NCBI GenBank assembly: GCA_913046335.1
Contig: CAJWSU010000007.1
Coordinates: forward strand, 1-64,000
Reading direction: 5' to 3'
Length of the DNA stretch: 64,000 bases
Origin: TMED109 sp002684605
Lineage (GTDB): Bacteria > Pseudomonadota > Alphaproteobacteria > TMED109
The position numbers and the translations under genes are program-made. Positions 9,345 through 18,221 of the stretch are shown here, in pieces. Under the pieces are notes generated by a model, which was given only the letters and a program-made list of their open reading frames with translations, made no database searches and was not told the origin of the DNA. Numbering within the stretch: the stretch's first letter is position 1; each line of letters starts with the position of its first letter.

Positions 9345-10550
9345 ATGACTGATGCCCTTATATTTGACACCGTAAGAACCCCAAGAGGAAAAGGAAAAGT
9401 AACTGGATCACTTAATGAAGTTGCTCCAGTTCAGTTAGCTTCTAAAGTTTTAAAAGCTCTTGAAAAAAGAAATAATATAAATACAGAAGATGTTGATGAT
9501 GTTGTTTTAGGATGTGTTCACCCAATAGGAGAACAAGGAGCAGATATTGCCAGAACGGCAGTCTTAGAGGCTAATTGGCATCAAACAGTTAGTGGTGTTC
9601 AAGTTGATAGATTTTGTGCGTCAGGATTAGAAGCTGTAAATATTGCAGCAGCTCAAGTCATGTCTGGTCAATCAGATCTTTCTGTTGGAGGTGGTGTTGA
9701 ATCAATGTCTAGAGTACCCTTGGGAAGTTCAGGAGGAGCCTGGATGGCAGATCCTACAGTGGCCTATAATTCTTATTTTGTACCACAAGGTATATCAGCG
9801 GATTTATTAGCAACTAAATATAATTATAGTAGGACTGATGTAGATAGCTATGCAGTCTCATCTCAACAAAGAGCATCAGAAGCTTGGAAAGAAAAAAAGT
9901 TTAAAAATTCAATTATTCCAATTAAAGATCAAAATAACTTACCTATTTTAGAAGTAGATGAGTATATGAGACCTGATACAACTATGCAATCTCTTGGTGC
10001 ATTAGACCCTTCTTTCGAAAAAATGGGAAAAAGTGGATTTAATGATGTCGCAATTTTAAAGTACCCTGAATTAGAAACAATTGAACATGTACATCATGCT
10101 GGCAATTCTTCTGGAATTGTGGATGGTGCAGCAGGAGTTTTAATTGGCAACAAAGACATGGGAAATAAATATGAGTTAAAGGCAAGAGCAAAAATTCGCT
10201 CTTTTGCTTCTATAGGTTCTGAACCCACTATTATGCTTACAGGGCCTGCAGATTCAGCAGAAAAAGCACTTAAAAAAGCTAATATGAAAGCATCAGATAT
10301 AGATCTTTTTGAAATGAATGAAGCCTTTGCAGCGGTTGTTCTAAGATTTATGGATGTATTAAAAGTAGACCATTCTAAAGTAAATGTTAATGGAGGTGCT
10401 ATAGCACTTGGGCATCCTTTAGGTGCAACTGGAGCAATTATACTAGGAACAGTTCTAGATGAATTGGAAAGAAGAGATTTATCAACAGGCCTTATTACTT
10501 TGTGTGTTGGAGCAGGAATGGGAACAGCCACAATCATCGAAAGAATTTAA
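9345..10550 (+). CDS. Acetyl-CoA C-acyltransferase (thiolase)
   Basis: A 401-residue thiolase that splits 3-ketoacyl-CoA with CoA, or condenses acetyl-CoA. All catalytic residues are visible: nucleophile C91 in D-R-F-C-A-S-G, H357 in A-L-G-H-P-L-G-A-T-G, and C387 in L-C-V-G-A-G-M-G. An AGGAG ribosome site precedes the ATG. The stop codon shares a base with the next start (TAATG at 10548-10552), so translation is coupled to the FadJ-like gene. Context suggests the last step of beta-oxidation (FadI/FadA-like), but the sequence does not separate degradative from biosynthetic use. Confidence 0.93.
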   Translation: MTDALIFDTVRTPRGKGKVTGSLNEVAPVQLASKVLKALEKRNNINTEDVDDVVLGCVHPIGEQGADIARTAVLEANWHQTVSGVQVDRFCASGLEAVNIAAAQVMSGQSDLSVGGGVESMSRVPLGSSGGAWMADPTVAYNSYFVPQGISADLLATKYNYSRTDVDSYAVSSQQRASEAWKEKKFKNSIIPIKDQNNLPILEVDEYMRPDTTMQSLGALDPSFEKMGKSGFNDVAILKYPELETIEHVHHAGNSSGIVDGAAGVLIGNKDMGNKYELKARAKIRSFASIGSEPTIMLTGPADSAEKALKKANMKASDIDLFEMNEAFAAVVLRFMDVLKVDHSKVNVNGGAIALGHPLGATGAIILGTVLDELERRDLSTGLITLCVGAGMGTATIIERI

Positions 10551-12067
10551 TGGATTTAAACAACTTAAAAATAAATATTGATGATAATAAAATAATTAAT
10601 TTAATAATTAAAACTGGTACTTTAAATATTAATAATGAGGTAATTAATGATTTTCAAAAAGCTATAGATTATATAGCTAATGATAAGAACATTAGTGGAA
10701 TCATTATATCTTCCAAGGAAAATAATTATAACTTTAACTATGATCTTAATTATTTATATTCTCTAAATGAAGCTGCTTTAATATTTGAAAATATTACTAA
10801 ATTAAGTAAATCTCTTCGAAAATTAGAAACTCTAGGAAAACCCATAGTAAGTCTTATTTCTGGTTCAGTAAGCTTAGGAGGTTTAGAAATTATTCTTCAT
10901 AGCCATTATAAAATTGCATCTACAAATAATAATACACAATTTATTTTCAAGAATTTAAAATATAATTTAATTCCTGCCATTGGAGCATCTCAGAGATTAC
11001 CTAGACTAATAGGTATAGAGCCTAGTTTAAAATTATTTTTAAGTGATAAAACCATTAATATAGAAGATGCTTTAAAAATGAAATTAATTGATGAATTATC
11101 TCCTAAAGATGATGCAATAAAAAATGCAAAAAAATATATTTTAAATAATTTAAATTGCACTCAGCCATGGGATGATAAAAAAAGTATTAATAAGCAACCA
11201 AATCCTTTTTCAAATGACAACTTAGGATATTTTATTTCAAAAATTGCAACGCTACATTCTAATACTTCTGATCATTATCCATCAGTAAAAACTCTAATAA
11301 GTGCTATATATGAAGGATTAAATACAGATATTAATACAGGTTTAAAAATTGAGGCTAGACATTTTACCTGGTTATTAGGAAACATTGAGACAAAATCAAT
11401 GATTAGCACTTTGACTGCCAAAAATGTAAAAAATGAAATAAATGAATCTGAAATCGCTATATATAAAAAATCTTTTATCGATAATTATGCCGCTGAAGGA
11501 GTAAGACTTCTCATAAGTGGTGTAACAGCAGCTATGATTGAGAATGCAGGAAAAAGATTAGGATTTGAATTAGGCCCCCTCGCAATAGCAGATAAAATTG
11601 AAATACAAAGTATTTTACCTCAGTTAGACTCAATAGAAGCACCAGTAGCGGCCTTAATTAGGACTATGCAAAAAGATAAGAGGAATGGACTATCTAGTAA
11701 TAAAGGTTTTTATGATTATGAAGAAGGTTTAAGAAAGTATATTTGGAAAGGACTTCCCGCGTTAATACCTCCAGCTGAAAAGCAACAGGATATAGCAGAG
11801 GTAGAACGAAGGCTTTTATATAGTACTATAAATAATTTTTTTTATAATTATATTAAATATCCCAAATTTCAAAACCCTAAAGAGTATGATTACATAGCTA
11901 TAAATAACATTGGACTACCGAAGTGGACTGGCGGACCATTTACATGGGTAAAATTTAATAATGTACATGATTATATATTACATAATGAAAAATATGCGAA
12001 AACTTTGGGTTCTAGATTTATTATAAATCAAAAAGTTATTGATATAATCCAAAATAAAGTATTGTAA
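10550..12067 (+). CDS. FadJ-like protein lacking the NAD-binding domain (possible pseudoenzyme)
   Basis: A 505-residue protein that aligns with the multifunctional enzyme FadJ at both ends but not in the middle. Residues 1-190 are a divergent crotonase (enoyl-CoA hydratase) domain: one catalytic Glu is kept (E113 in L-G-G-L-E), but the second is replaced by N135 and the usual A-G-A-D oxyanion loop is absent. Residues 190-295 match the FadJ linker. Residues 300-505 match the C-terminal 3-hydroxyacyl-CoA dehydrogenase domain (L-G-F-E-L-G-P-L-A-I-A-D). The roughly 180-residue Rossmann domain between them, with its GxGxxG and catalytic His, is missing without any frameshift. Start 10550 overlaps the thiolase stop; the frame is also open upstream from 10502, but that would overlap thiolase by 49 bases. 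A non-catalytic or structural role beside thiolase is inferred. Confidence 0.8.
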   Translation: MDLNNLKINIDDNKIINLIIKTGTLNINNEVINDFQKAIDYIANDKNISGIIISSKENNYNFNYDLNYLYSLNEAALIFENITKLSKSLRKLETLGKPIVSLISGSVSLGGLEIILHSHYKIASTNNNTQFIFKNLKYNLIPAIGASQRLPRLIGIEPSLKLFLSDKTINIEDALKMKLIDELSPKDDAIKNAKKYILNNLNCTQPWDDKKSINKQPNPFSNDNLGYFISKIATLHSNTSDHYPSVKTLISAIYEGLNTDINTGLKIEARHFTWLLGNIETKSMISTLTAKNVKNEINESEIAIYKKSFIDNYAAEGVRLLISGVTAAMIENAGKRLGFELGPLAIADKIEIQSILPQLDSIEAPVAALIRTMQKDKRNGLSSNKGFYDYEEGLRKYIWKGLPALIPPAEKQQDIAEVERRLLYSTINNFFYNYIKYPKFQNPKEYDYIAINNIGLPKWTGGPFTWVKFNNVHDYILHNEKYAKTLGSRFIINQKVIDIIQNKVL

Positions 12068-12069
12068 TA

Positions 12070-12444
12070 TTATTTTTTTATGAATTTCAAAACAATAGAA
12101 TTTATACAATATCTTAATCCAGTGGGTTCGGGACCATCAGGGAAAACATGTCCTAGGTGAGAGTCACACTCACTGCACTTGACTTCTGTCCTAATCATAC
12201 CATGCGAATGATCTTCTATATTAGTTATACTTGCCTCTTTAATAGGTGCGTAAAATGCTGGCCATCCTGACCCACTGTCATACTTCTTTTCAGAATCAAA
12301 TAATTCATGATTACAAGAAACACATATGTATATACCTGCTCTTTTTTCATCATTATAAATACCGCTAAAAGGAGGTTCTGTGGCTCCTTCTTTAGCTACT
12401 GCATATTCTTGATCGTTTAATTTATTTCTTTTATTTTTTTTCAT
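12070..12444 (-). CDS. msrB: Peptide-methionine (R)-S-oxide reductase MsrB
   Basis: A 124-residue enzyme that repairs methionine R-sulfoxide in proteins using thioredoxin. The zinc-binding pairs C41/C44 and C90/C93, the core G-S-G-W-P-A-F (58-64) and the catalytic C113 in R-Y-C-I-N-S are all present. It lacks a signal peptide, so it is cytoplasmic. It ends 2 bases from the convergent FadJ-like gene, leaving no room for a terminator, and diverges from the MaoC gene. Confidence 0.96.
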   Translation of the reverse strand: MKKNKRNKLNDQEYAVAKEGATEPPFSGIYNDEKRAGIYICVSCNHELFDSEKKYDSGSGWPAFYAPIKEASITNIEDHSHGMIRTEVKCSECDSHLGHVFPDGPEPTGLRYCINSIVLKFIKK

Positions 12445-12542
12445 TATTTATAATAACCTGATTATTTATAAAGATATTTTTACTACATTAAAATTACATT
12501 CTATTATATTATTATATATTAAAAATGTATATGGAGAAAAAT

Positions 12543-13001
12543 ATGATTATTTTAAATACAATTGAAGACCTTAAAGCATACATAGGAAAAATAACAGGAC
12601 AAAGCCCATGGATACAAGTTAGTCAGGAAAGAATAAATGAATTTGCTAAAGCTACAGAAGATTATCAATGGATTCATGTAAATGAAGAAAAGGCGCAAAA
12701 AAGTATTTTTGGTTCCACTATAGCTCATGGATTTCTAACTCTATCTCTTGCTCCGTGGATGAGCTATAATACTTATGAAGTCAAAAATATTGCACATTCA
12801 GTTAATTATGGGTTAGATAAAGTAAGGTTTCTGTCACCTGTTAAAGCCGGTTCAAATTTGAGAGGCTCTTTTAAATTGCTAGAAGTTACTCCTTCCAAAG
12901 AAGGATATAAAATCAAAAACGAACTAACGATTGAGATTGAGGGTGAAGAAAAACCTGCGTGCGTAGCAGAGACCTTAGGTGTTATTTATCCATCTATATA
13001 A
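12543..13001 (+). CDS. MaoC-family (R)-specific enoyl-CoA hydratase / hotdog dehydratase
   Basis: A 152-residue single-hotdog protein of the MaoC dehydratase group, which hydrates enoyl-CoA to (R)-3-hydroxyacyl-CoA. The hydratase dyad is visible as D40 and H45 in E-D-Y-Q-W-I-H, followed by the conserved G-S-T-I-A-H-G-F-L segment. Three in-frame ATGs occur (12525, 12531, 12543). I chose 12543 because GGAG at 12533-12536 lies 6 bases upstream and the protein then starts like its family. It may supply hydratase activity missing from the degenerate FadJ-like protein nearby, although the stereochemistry differs. The true substrate is unknown. Confidence 0.88.
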   Translation: MIILNTIEDLKAYIGKITGQSPWIQVSQERINEFAKATEDYQWIHVNEEKAQKSIFGSTIAHGFLTLSLAPWMSYNTYEVKNIAHSVNYGLDKVRFLSPVKAGSNLRGSFKLLEVTPSKEGYKIKNELTIEIEGEEKPACVAETLGVIYPSI

Positions 13002-13002
13002 C

Positions 13003-13605
13003 TTAAGGATATAGGAATTCTTTTAACCAATTTTTACTTTGTGGAGTAAATAGTACTCTTTCATGTAAACGGTTTTTTACATCCTTCCAAAACTCTATCT
13101 TTTCAGGAACCACTATTCTGCCAGACCAAAAGTTAGGTCGAGGAACAAGTTTATTATGAAATTTTTTTTCATAATATTTAATTTGTTTTGTTAAGCTCTC
13201 GTAACCTTCTGGAAGATACTGAGATTGCTTACTTGCCCAAGCCCCTATTTGGCTCTCTCTAGATCTACTTTGGAAATATTCATCCGCCTCTATATTTGGT
13301 GTCTCTAAAAGAGGGCCTTCAATTCTTACTTGGCGTTTAAGCGACTTCCAATGAAAGCATAAAGCAACTCTAACATTTCTATCAAAATCCCTAGCCTTTC
13401 TACTCTCTAAATTTGTATAAAAAATAAAACCTCTTTCATCATACTTTTTCATTAAAACCATTCGAGCCGAGGGTCTTCCAGCAGCATCAGAAGTAGCTAG
13501 ACAGCATGCATTATAATCATTTATTTCTTTTTTTTTTGCTTCTTCTATCCATAGAGTAAATAACTTTATAGGGTCAGAAAACTTTATAAACTCTTCACTT
13601 TTCAT
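13003..13605 (-). CDS. pdxH: Pyridoxamine/pyridoxine 5'-phosphate oxidase
   Basis: A 200-residue FMN enzyme that makes pyridoxal 5'-phosphate from PNP or PMP. The conserved R-P-S-A-R-M-V-L-M-K FMN/substrate segment is near residue 45, with F-I-F-Y-T-N-L-E-S-R-K just after. The C-terminal dimer region W-S-G-R-I-V-V-P and the closing R-L-H-E-R-V are also present. Length is typical of alphaproteobacterial PdxH. It is convergent with the MaoC gene (one base between stops) and divergent from fabI, an arrangement (pdxH-fabI-aroC) common in alphaproteobacteria. Confidence 0.95.
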   Translation of the reverse strand: MKSEEFIKFSDPIKLFTLWIEEAKKKEINDYNACCLATSDAAGRPSARMVLMKKYDERGFIFYTNLESRKARDFDRNVRVALCFHWKSLKRQVRIEGPLLETPNIEADEYFQSRSRESQIGAWASKQSQYLPEGYESLTKQIKYYEKKFHNKLVPRPNFWSGRIVVPEKIEFWKDVKNRLHERVLFTPQSKNWLKEFLYP

Positions 13606-13714
13606 TACAATCCTTATATATCTATATATATATAATATTATATAGGATAATATTAAAAATTAGATAACATATATTAAATATTTATAAATAATATTACCTA
13701 AATAGGAAAACAAT

Positions 13715-14557
13715 ATGACTACAAAAGATATTATACATGAAAAAGCTATAGTAAATAGCAACATTATGAAAAATAAAATAGGCGTAATAATGGGGGTTGC
13801 CAATGATAGGTCTTTAGCTTGGGGAATAACTAAAGCACTAGCAGATAATGGGGCTGATATTATTCTTACCTATCAAGGAGAAGCATTAAAAAAAAGAATT
13901 ATACCTTTGTCAGAAAAAGTAAATGCTAAACATATTGTGGAATGTGATGTTTCAAATGAAGAATCCATAAAAAACACATTTGATGAAATACATAACAAGT
14001 ATGGAAAAATAGATTTTGTTGTTCACGCAATAGCTTTCTCAGATAAAGAAGAACTTAAAGGTAAATATATAGAAACAAGTCGTAAGAATTTTTTGCAAAC
14101 TTTAGATATATCTTGTTATTCATTTACAGCTGTCGCGAATTACGCTTCTAAAATAATGAATGATGGAGGAAGCATGGTTACTTTATCCTATTATGGAGCA
14201 GAAAAAGTTATTCCGCATTATAATGTTATGGGAATAGCAAAAGCAGCTTTAGAGGCAAGCGTTATGTATTTAGCAGCAGATTTAGGTGGAAGAGATATAA
14301 GAGTAAATGCAATTTCTGCAGGACCTGTTAAAACATTAGCAGCTTCAGGAATTGGCGACTTCAGGTATATTCTTAAATGGAACGAATATAATGCTCCTCT
14401 AAAAAGAAATACTAATCTTAATGATGTAGGAGGAGCAGCCCTTTATCTATTATCTAATTTAGCTGCAGGAACTACAGGGGAGGTTTTACACGTTGATTCA
14501 GGTTATCATGTAGTAGGTATGAAATCACCTGATGCTCCAGATATTTCGGTTGTATAA
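13715..14557 (+). CDS. fabI: Enoyl-[acyl-carrier-protein] reductase (NADH) FabI
   Basis: A 280-residue short-chain dehydrogenase-type reductase for the last step of each fatty acid elongation cycle. It shows the FabI nucleotide site G-V-A-N-D-R-S-L-A-W-G-I (27-38) and the catalytic Y169-x6-K176 in Y-N-V-M-G-I-A-K. It carries about 20 extra N-terminal residues compared with E. coli FabI, but the AGGA at 13704-13707 supports this ATG; M18 would be the alternative start. It is followed by aroC after 2 bases. Confidence 0.95.
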   Translation: MTTKDIIHEKAIVNSNIMKNKIGVIMGVANDRSLAWGITKALADNGADIILTYQGEALKKRIIPLSEKVNAKHIVECDVSNEESIKNTFDEIHNKYGKIDFVVHAIAFSDKEELKGKYIETSRKNFLQTLDISCYSFTAVANYASKIMNDGGSMVTLSYYGAEKVIPHYNVMGIAKAALEASVMYLAADLGGRDIRVNAISAGPVKTLAASGIGDFRYILKWNEYNAPLKRNTNLNDVGGAALYLLSNLAAGTTGEVLHVDSGYHVVGMKSPDAPDISVV

Positions 14558-14559
14558 TT

Positions 14560-15657
14560 ATGGCTAGTAATTCTTTTGGTAAAATTTTTAGATATACTAC
14601 ATTCGGTGAAAGTCATGGTCCCGAAATTGGATGTGTCATTGATGGTGTTCCTCCTGGTATTAAAATAACTGAAGAAGATATACAAAATGACCTGAATAGA
14701 AGAAGGCCAGGTTCTTCAAAATTTGTAACACAAAGAAAAGAAAAAGATATTGTAAGAATTTCTTCGGGCACTTTTCAAGGAAAAACAACTGGGACTCCAA
14801 TTGCTCTTTTAATAAAAAATGAAGATCAAAAATCTAAAGACTATGAAGATATTAAAAATATTTATAGACCCTCGCATGCTGACTACACATATCAAGAAAA
14901 ATATGGAATCAGAGATTATAGAGGGGGAGGAAGATCTTCAGCAAGAGAAACAGCTATGAGGGTAGCGGCAGGAGCCATAGCAAAAAAAGTTATTTCTCAT
15001 GTCTTAAGTAATAAAATTCAAATAATTGGTTCTGTTATTCAATTAGGCAGCCATAAGATAAATAAAAAAAATTGGAATAAGAATAATATAAATAAAAATG
15101 ACTTTTTTTGTGGAGATAAAGATTCCGTCAAAATATGGGAAAATTATTTAAGTGATATTAGAAAAAAAGGATTATCTTGTGGTGCTATTATAGAAATAGT
15201 TGCAAAACATATTCCTGTCGGATTAGGAGAGCCTATTTATGAAAAATTAGATGCTAATATTGCAAGTGCACTAATGAGTATAAATGCTGTTAAAGGAGTT
15301 GAAATTGGGGATGGTTTTTCAGTAGTAGAGCTGACCGGCGAAACTAATGCGGATGAAATGAGAATAGGTAAGAATAAAGAAGTTAAATTTTTATCTAATC
15401 ATGCAGGAGGTATTTTAGGAGGTATTTCCTCTGGTCAAGATATAGTAAGTAGATTTGTTGTTAAACCAACTAGTTCAATTTTACATTCTAGGAAAACTAT
15501 AGATAAGAATAAAAAAGAGACTGAAATTATTACCAAAGGCAGGCATGATCCATGCGTTGGAATAAGAGCTGTGCCTGTAGGTGAAGCCATGATTGCAATA
15601 GTTTTAGCTGATCAAGCTCTTCAATATATAGCTTTAAAAAGTAAGTTAAAAAAATGA
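14560..15657 (+). CDS. aroC: Chorismate synthase
   Basis: A 365-residue enzyme that turns EPSP into chorismate using reduced FMN, the final step of the shikimate pathway. It has the three family signatures: G-E-S-H-G near residue 17, G-G-G-R-S-S-A-R-E-T near residue 127, and R-H-D-P-C-V near residue 327. Length is normal. The gene lies in the fabI-aroC unit and its stop overlaps the next start by 4 bases (ATGA). Confidence 0.97.
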   Translation: MASNSFGKIFRYTTFGESHGPEIGCVIDGVPPGIKITEEDIQNDLNRRRPGSSKFVTQRKEKDIVRISSGTFQGKTTGTPIALLIKNEDQKSKDYEDIKNIYRPSHADYTYQEKYGIRDYRGGGRSSARETAMRVAAGAIAKKVISHVLSNKIQIIGSVIQLGSHKINKKNWNKNNINKNDFFCGDKDSVKIWENYLSDIRKKGLSCGAIIEIVAKHIPVGLGEPIYEKLDANIASALMSINAVKGVEIGDGFSVVELTGETNADEMRIGKNKEVKFLSNHAGGILGGISSGQDIVSRFVVKPTSSILHSRKTIDKNKKETEIITKGRHDPCVGIRAVPVGEAMIAIVLADQALQYIALKSKLKK

Positions 15658-16238
15658 ATAATGATAAAGTGAATAATTATATATGGGATTTAGATATTGA
15701 ACCTAAGCTAGAGCTTCTTGATGAAGAAATGAAGCGTTATATAGAGGTATGTAAAGAAAAGCTAGGTATGGTTCCTAATGTAATACTAGCTAATGCTTCA
15801 GACCTAGATCGTTTAAAAACCTTTGTAAACTTCTATAATAGATTAATGTTAAAAGACGGCCATTTATCAAAGCTAGAAAGGGAAATGATTGCCGTTGTTG
15901 TTTCAAGTTGCAATAAATGTTTTTATTGTCTAATTGCTCATGGAGCAGCAGTAAGGCAATTAAGTAAAAACCCAATTTTAGGAGATGAACTTGTAATCAA
16001 CTATAGAGCTGCAAATTTAAATGAAAGACAAAAATTAATGCTAGACTTTGCAGCTAAGCTAACAGAAGAACCTAGTAAGGTAGATAATTTAGATAGAAAT
16101 ATACTTCGTAAAGCAAAATTTTCAGATGAAGAAATACTAGAGATCATTGAGGTTACCAGCTTCTTTAATATGTCTAATAGAATAGCCATAGGAACTGATA
16201 TGAGGCCAAATACAGAATATCATAATCTAGCTAGGTAA
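15654..16238 (+). CDS. Peroxidase-related AhpD-like (carboxymuconolactone decarboxylase family) protein
   Basis: A 194-residue helical protein of the AhpD/CMD superfamily, matching the uncharacterised peroxidase-related group. The redox motif C-F-Y-C-L-I-A-H sits near residues 87-94, with a further C-N-K-C just before it. AhpD proteins use such a CxxC to reduce a peroxiredoxin or as a thiol-dependent peroxidase. It is coupled to aroC by a 4-base overlap and meets tlyA tail to tail after 3 bases. The real partner is unknown. Confidence 0.85.
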   Translation: MNNDKVNNYIWDLDIEPKLELLDEEMKRYIEVCKEKLGMVPNVILANASDLDRLKTFVNFYNRLMLKDGHLSKLEREMIAVVVSSCNKCFYCLIAHGAAVRQLSKNPILGDELVINYRAANLNERQKLMLDFAAKLTEEPSKVDNLDRNILRKAKFSDEEILEIIEVTSFFNMSNRIAIGTDMRPNTEYHNLAR

Positions 16239-16241
16239 TAT

Positions 16242-16982
16242 CTATTTACTAGCACAAATTAAATATTCTACATTTCCTTTAGGTCCTGTTATTGGGCTTT
16301 CAATAATAGAGCTTACATTGCATTTCATTATATTTTCAAACCATAGCCTAATATCTTGGCAGCATTGATTTCTAAGATCATCGTCTTTAACCACTCCACC
16401 TTTACTAAGATATTTTTTTCCTACTTCAAACTGAGGTTTAATTAATGCAATAATTATTGCATTTTTTGAACATAATTTTATAGGTGCAGGAAGGATTTTT
16501 TTTAAACTTATAAAGCTCGCATCACAAACTAATATATCAATAAGTTGAGGAATATCATTGCTTTTAAGATACCTAGCATTTTTTCTTTCAATGGAAACAA
16601 CTTTTGGATTATCTAATAATTTTTCATGCAATTGTCCATACCCTACATCAACTGCAAATACTTTTTCTGCACCATTTTGCAATAAAACATCCGTAAAACC
16701 TCCCGTAGAAGATCCAACATCTAGAGCTATTAAACCTTTAACAGATAATTTAAAAATATTTAAAGCATGTGCTAACTTAATTCCTCCTCTTGAAACCCAT
16801 GGATGAACTGGGCCTCTATATATTAAGTTAGCATCATCAGATATTGAGTGACCTGGCTTATCTAATTTTTTTTCACCTAGATATATTTTTCCTGAAATTA
16901 TTAAAGACTGAGCTAAAGATTTAGATTTGGCAATACCTTTTTTTACTACTAAATCATCCAGTCTAATTTTTAGAATTTTCAT
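16242..16982 (-). CDS. tlyA: TlyA family 16S/23S rRNA 2'-O-methyltransferase
   Basis: A 246-residue protein with an N-terminal S4 RNA-binding domain (residues 5-65, R-L-D-D-L-V-V) and an FtsJ-type SAM methyltransferase domain with the motif L-D-V-G-S-S-T-G-G-F-T-D. The family methylates ribosomal RNA riboses; the old name is haemolysin A. It overlaps ispA by 4 bases at the end of the xseB-ispA-tlyA operon. In many relatives dxs lies between ispA and tlyA, but it is absent here. Confidence 0.93.
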   Translation of the reverse strand: MKILKIRLDDLVVKKGIAKSKSLAQSLIISGKIYLGEKKLDKPGHSISDDANLIYRGPVHPWVSRGGIKLAHALNIFKLSVKGLIALDVGSSTGGFTDVLLQNGAEKVFAVDVGYGQLHEKLLDNPKVVSIERKNARYLKSNDIPQLIDILVCDASFISLKKILPAPIKLCSKNAIIIALIKPQFEVGKKYLSKGGVVKDDDLRNQCCQDIRLWFENIMKCNVSSIIESPITGPKGNVEYLICASK

Positions 16983-17881
16983 TTTTTTCTATCTATTATA
17001 TAATCCGTTAACATCTGTAAATAAATGCCTCTATTTCCATAATTAGAAATAATATCTTTAGCTTCTGTTATGTAATTGCTAGCCAATTTTTTAGTTCCTG
17101 CTATACCGTAAAAATCTATAAGAGTTAATTTACCTTTAATTTTATCTTTATTAATTTTTTTACCTAATACTTTCTCATCGCCTTCAATATCTAATAAATC
17201 ATCTCTAATTTGAAAGGCTTTACCTAGAACTGATCCAAACTTTGACATATTATTATAATTTTTTTCAGAAGCTTTTCCTAATATAGCACCATATAAAGTA
17301 GCGCATTTTATTAAAGCACCTGTTTTCATTTGATTCATCATATTAATGTTTTTCTCATTATTCTCTAATGGAAAAAGGTCTAGTACTTGACCACCCACCA
17401 TACCTTCACTACCCGAGGACTTTGACAAAAGAGATATTAAATCTATGCATATATGAGAATCTTTATTTTTATAGAATTCTGTTAAAATGTAAAAAGCATC
17501 TGTTAAAAGAGAATCTCCAGTTAAAATTGCAATGGCTTCATTAAACTTTTTATGTAATGTTTTTCTACCTCTTCTCATGTCATCATCGTCCATTGCTGGC
17601 AAATCATCATGTATTAAAGAATACGTGTGAACCATTTCTAAAGCTATTGCAGCATATATTGAAAATTCAAATTTGACGTCGAATAATGATGAACATTCTG
17701 TTACCAAAAAAGGTCTTATTCTTTTTCCTCCACTAGCATTTATATAGGAAATGCTTTCTTTTAAAGAGCTAGGTGAATTATTTGAAATAGAACTTTTCCT
17801 ATAAAAATTCTCAAAATTTTTAGAGTAATTTTGTAAATATTCTAAAAATTTGAGACTATTACTTGGAACACTCACTTTCAC
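16979..17881 (-). CDS. ispA: Farnesyl/geranyl diphosphate synthase
   Basis: A 300-residue trans-prenyltransferase that builds C15 (or C20) isoprenoid diphosphates from IPP and DMAPP. The first Asp-rich motif D-D-L-P-A-M-D-D-D-D-M-R-R-G-R and the second, Q-I-R-D-D-L-L-D, are intact, as is the G-G-K-R-I-R-P IPP site near residue 52. It is cytoplasmic. It overlaps both xseB and tlyA by 4 bases, so the three genes form a tightly coupled operon. Confidence 0.95.
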   Translation of the reverse strand: MKVSVPSNSLKFLEYLQNYSKNFENFYRKSSISNNSPSSLKESISYINASGGKRIRPFLVTECSSLFDVKFEFSIYAAIALEMVHTYSLIHDDLPAMDDDDMRRGRKTLHKKFNEAIAILTGDSLLTDAFYILTEFYKNKDSHICIDLISLLSKSSGSEGMVGGQVLDLFPLENNEKNINMMNQMKTGALIKCATLYGAILGKASEKNYNNMSKFGSVLGKAFQIRDDLLDIEGDEKVLGKKINKDKIKGKLTLIDFYGIAGTKKLASNYITEAKDIISNYGNRGIYLQMLTDYIIDRKK

Positions 17882-18129
17882 TCCGTATCCATAACCTTAG
17901 CAGTAATATCACCATTTTTATCTACCTCTATTTTTTCTATACGTAGCTGAGCTTCTTTTAATTTACTTTCACAATGTTGCTTTAATTTTGCTCCCTTTTC
18001 ATATGCTTCTACGGCTTTATCTAAATCGATAGATCCTGCATCTAACTGACTAACAATTTCTTCTAACGCTTTTAAAGCAGATTCAAAAGATAAGTCTTTT
18101 ATATTCTCTATTGTATTATTTTCTGACAT
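17878..18129 (-). CDS. xseB: Exodeoxyribonuclease VII small subunit
   Basis: An 83-residue subunit of ExoVII, which degrades single-stranded DNA. The family core S-F-E-S-A-L-K-A-L-E-E-I-V-x-x-L (residues 14-29) and the following Y-E-K-G-x-x-L segment are clear. It heads the xseB-ispA-tlyA operon, as in many proteobacteria. The large subunit xseA is not in the window. Confidence 0.95.
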   Translation of the reverse strand: MSENNTIENIKDLSFESALKALEEIVSQLDAGSIDLDKAVEAYEKGAKLKQHCESKLKEAQLRIEKIEVDKNGDITAKVMDTE

Positions 18130-18221
18130 GTAAAAAAATCCATTTTTTTTAAAAAATTATATAATAATAGTATTATATATGTATAATTCAAGCTTGGTAA
18201 TTAATTATTATAGGAAAAATC

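Noticed and set aside
10094..10537. Antisense open frame of 147 codons opposite the thiolase gene
   Set aside because: Fully inside the thiolase catalytic region; its composition is the complement of conserved thiolase motifs and it has no family resemblance.
15654..16238. Gene annotated as a true carboxymuconolactone decarboxylase of aromatic breakdown
   Set aside because: The CxxC redox pair and length point to the peroxidase-related AhpD-like branch, and no aromatic-pathway genes are near.
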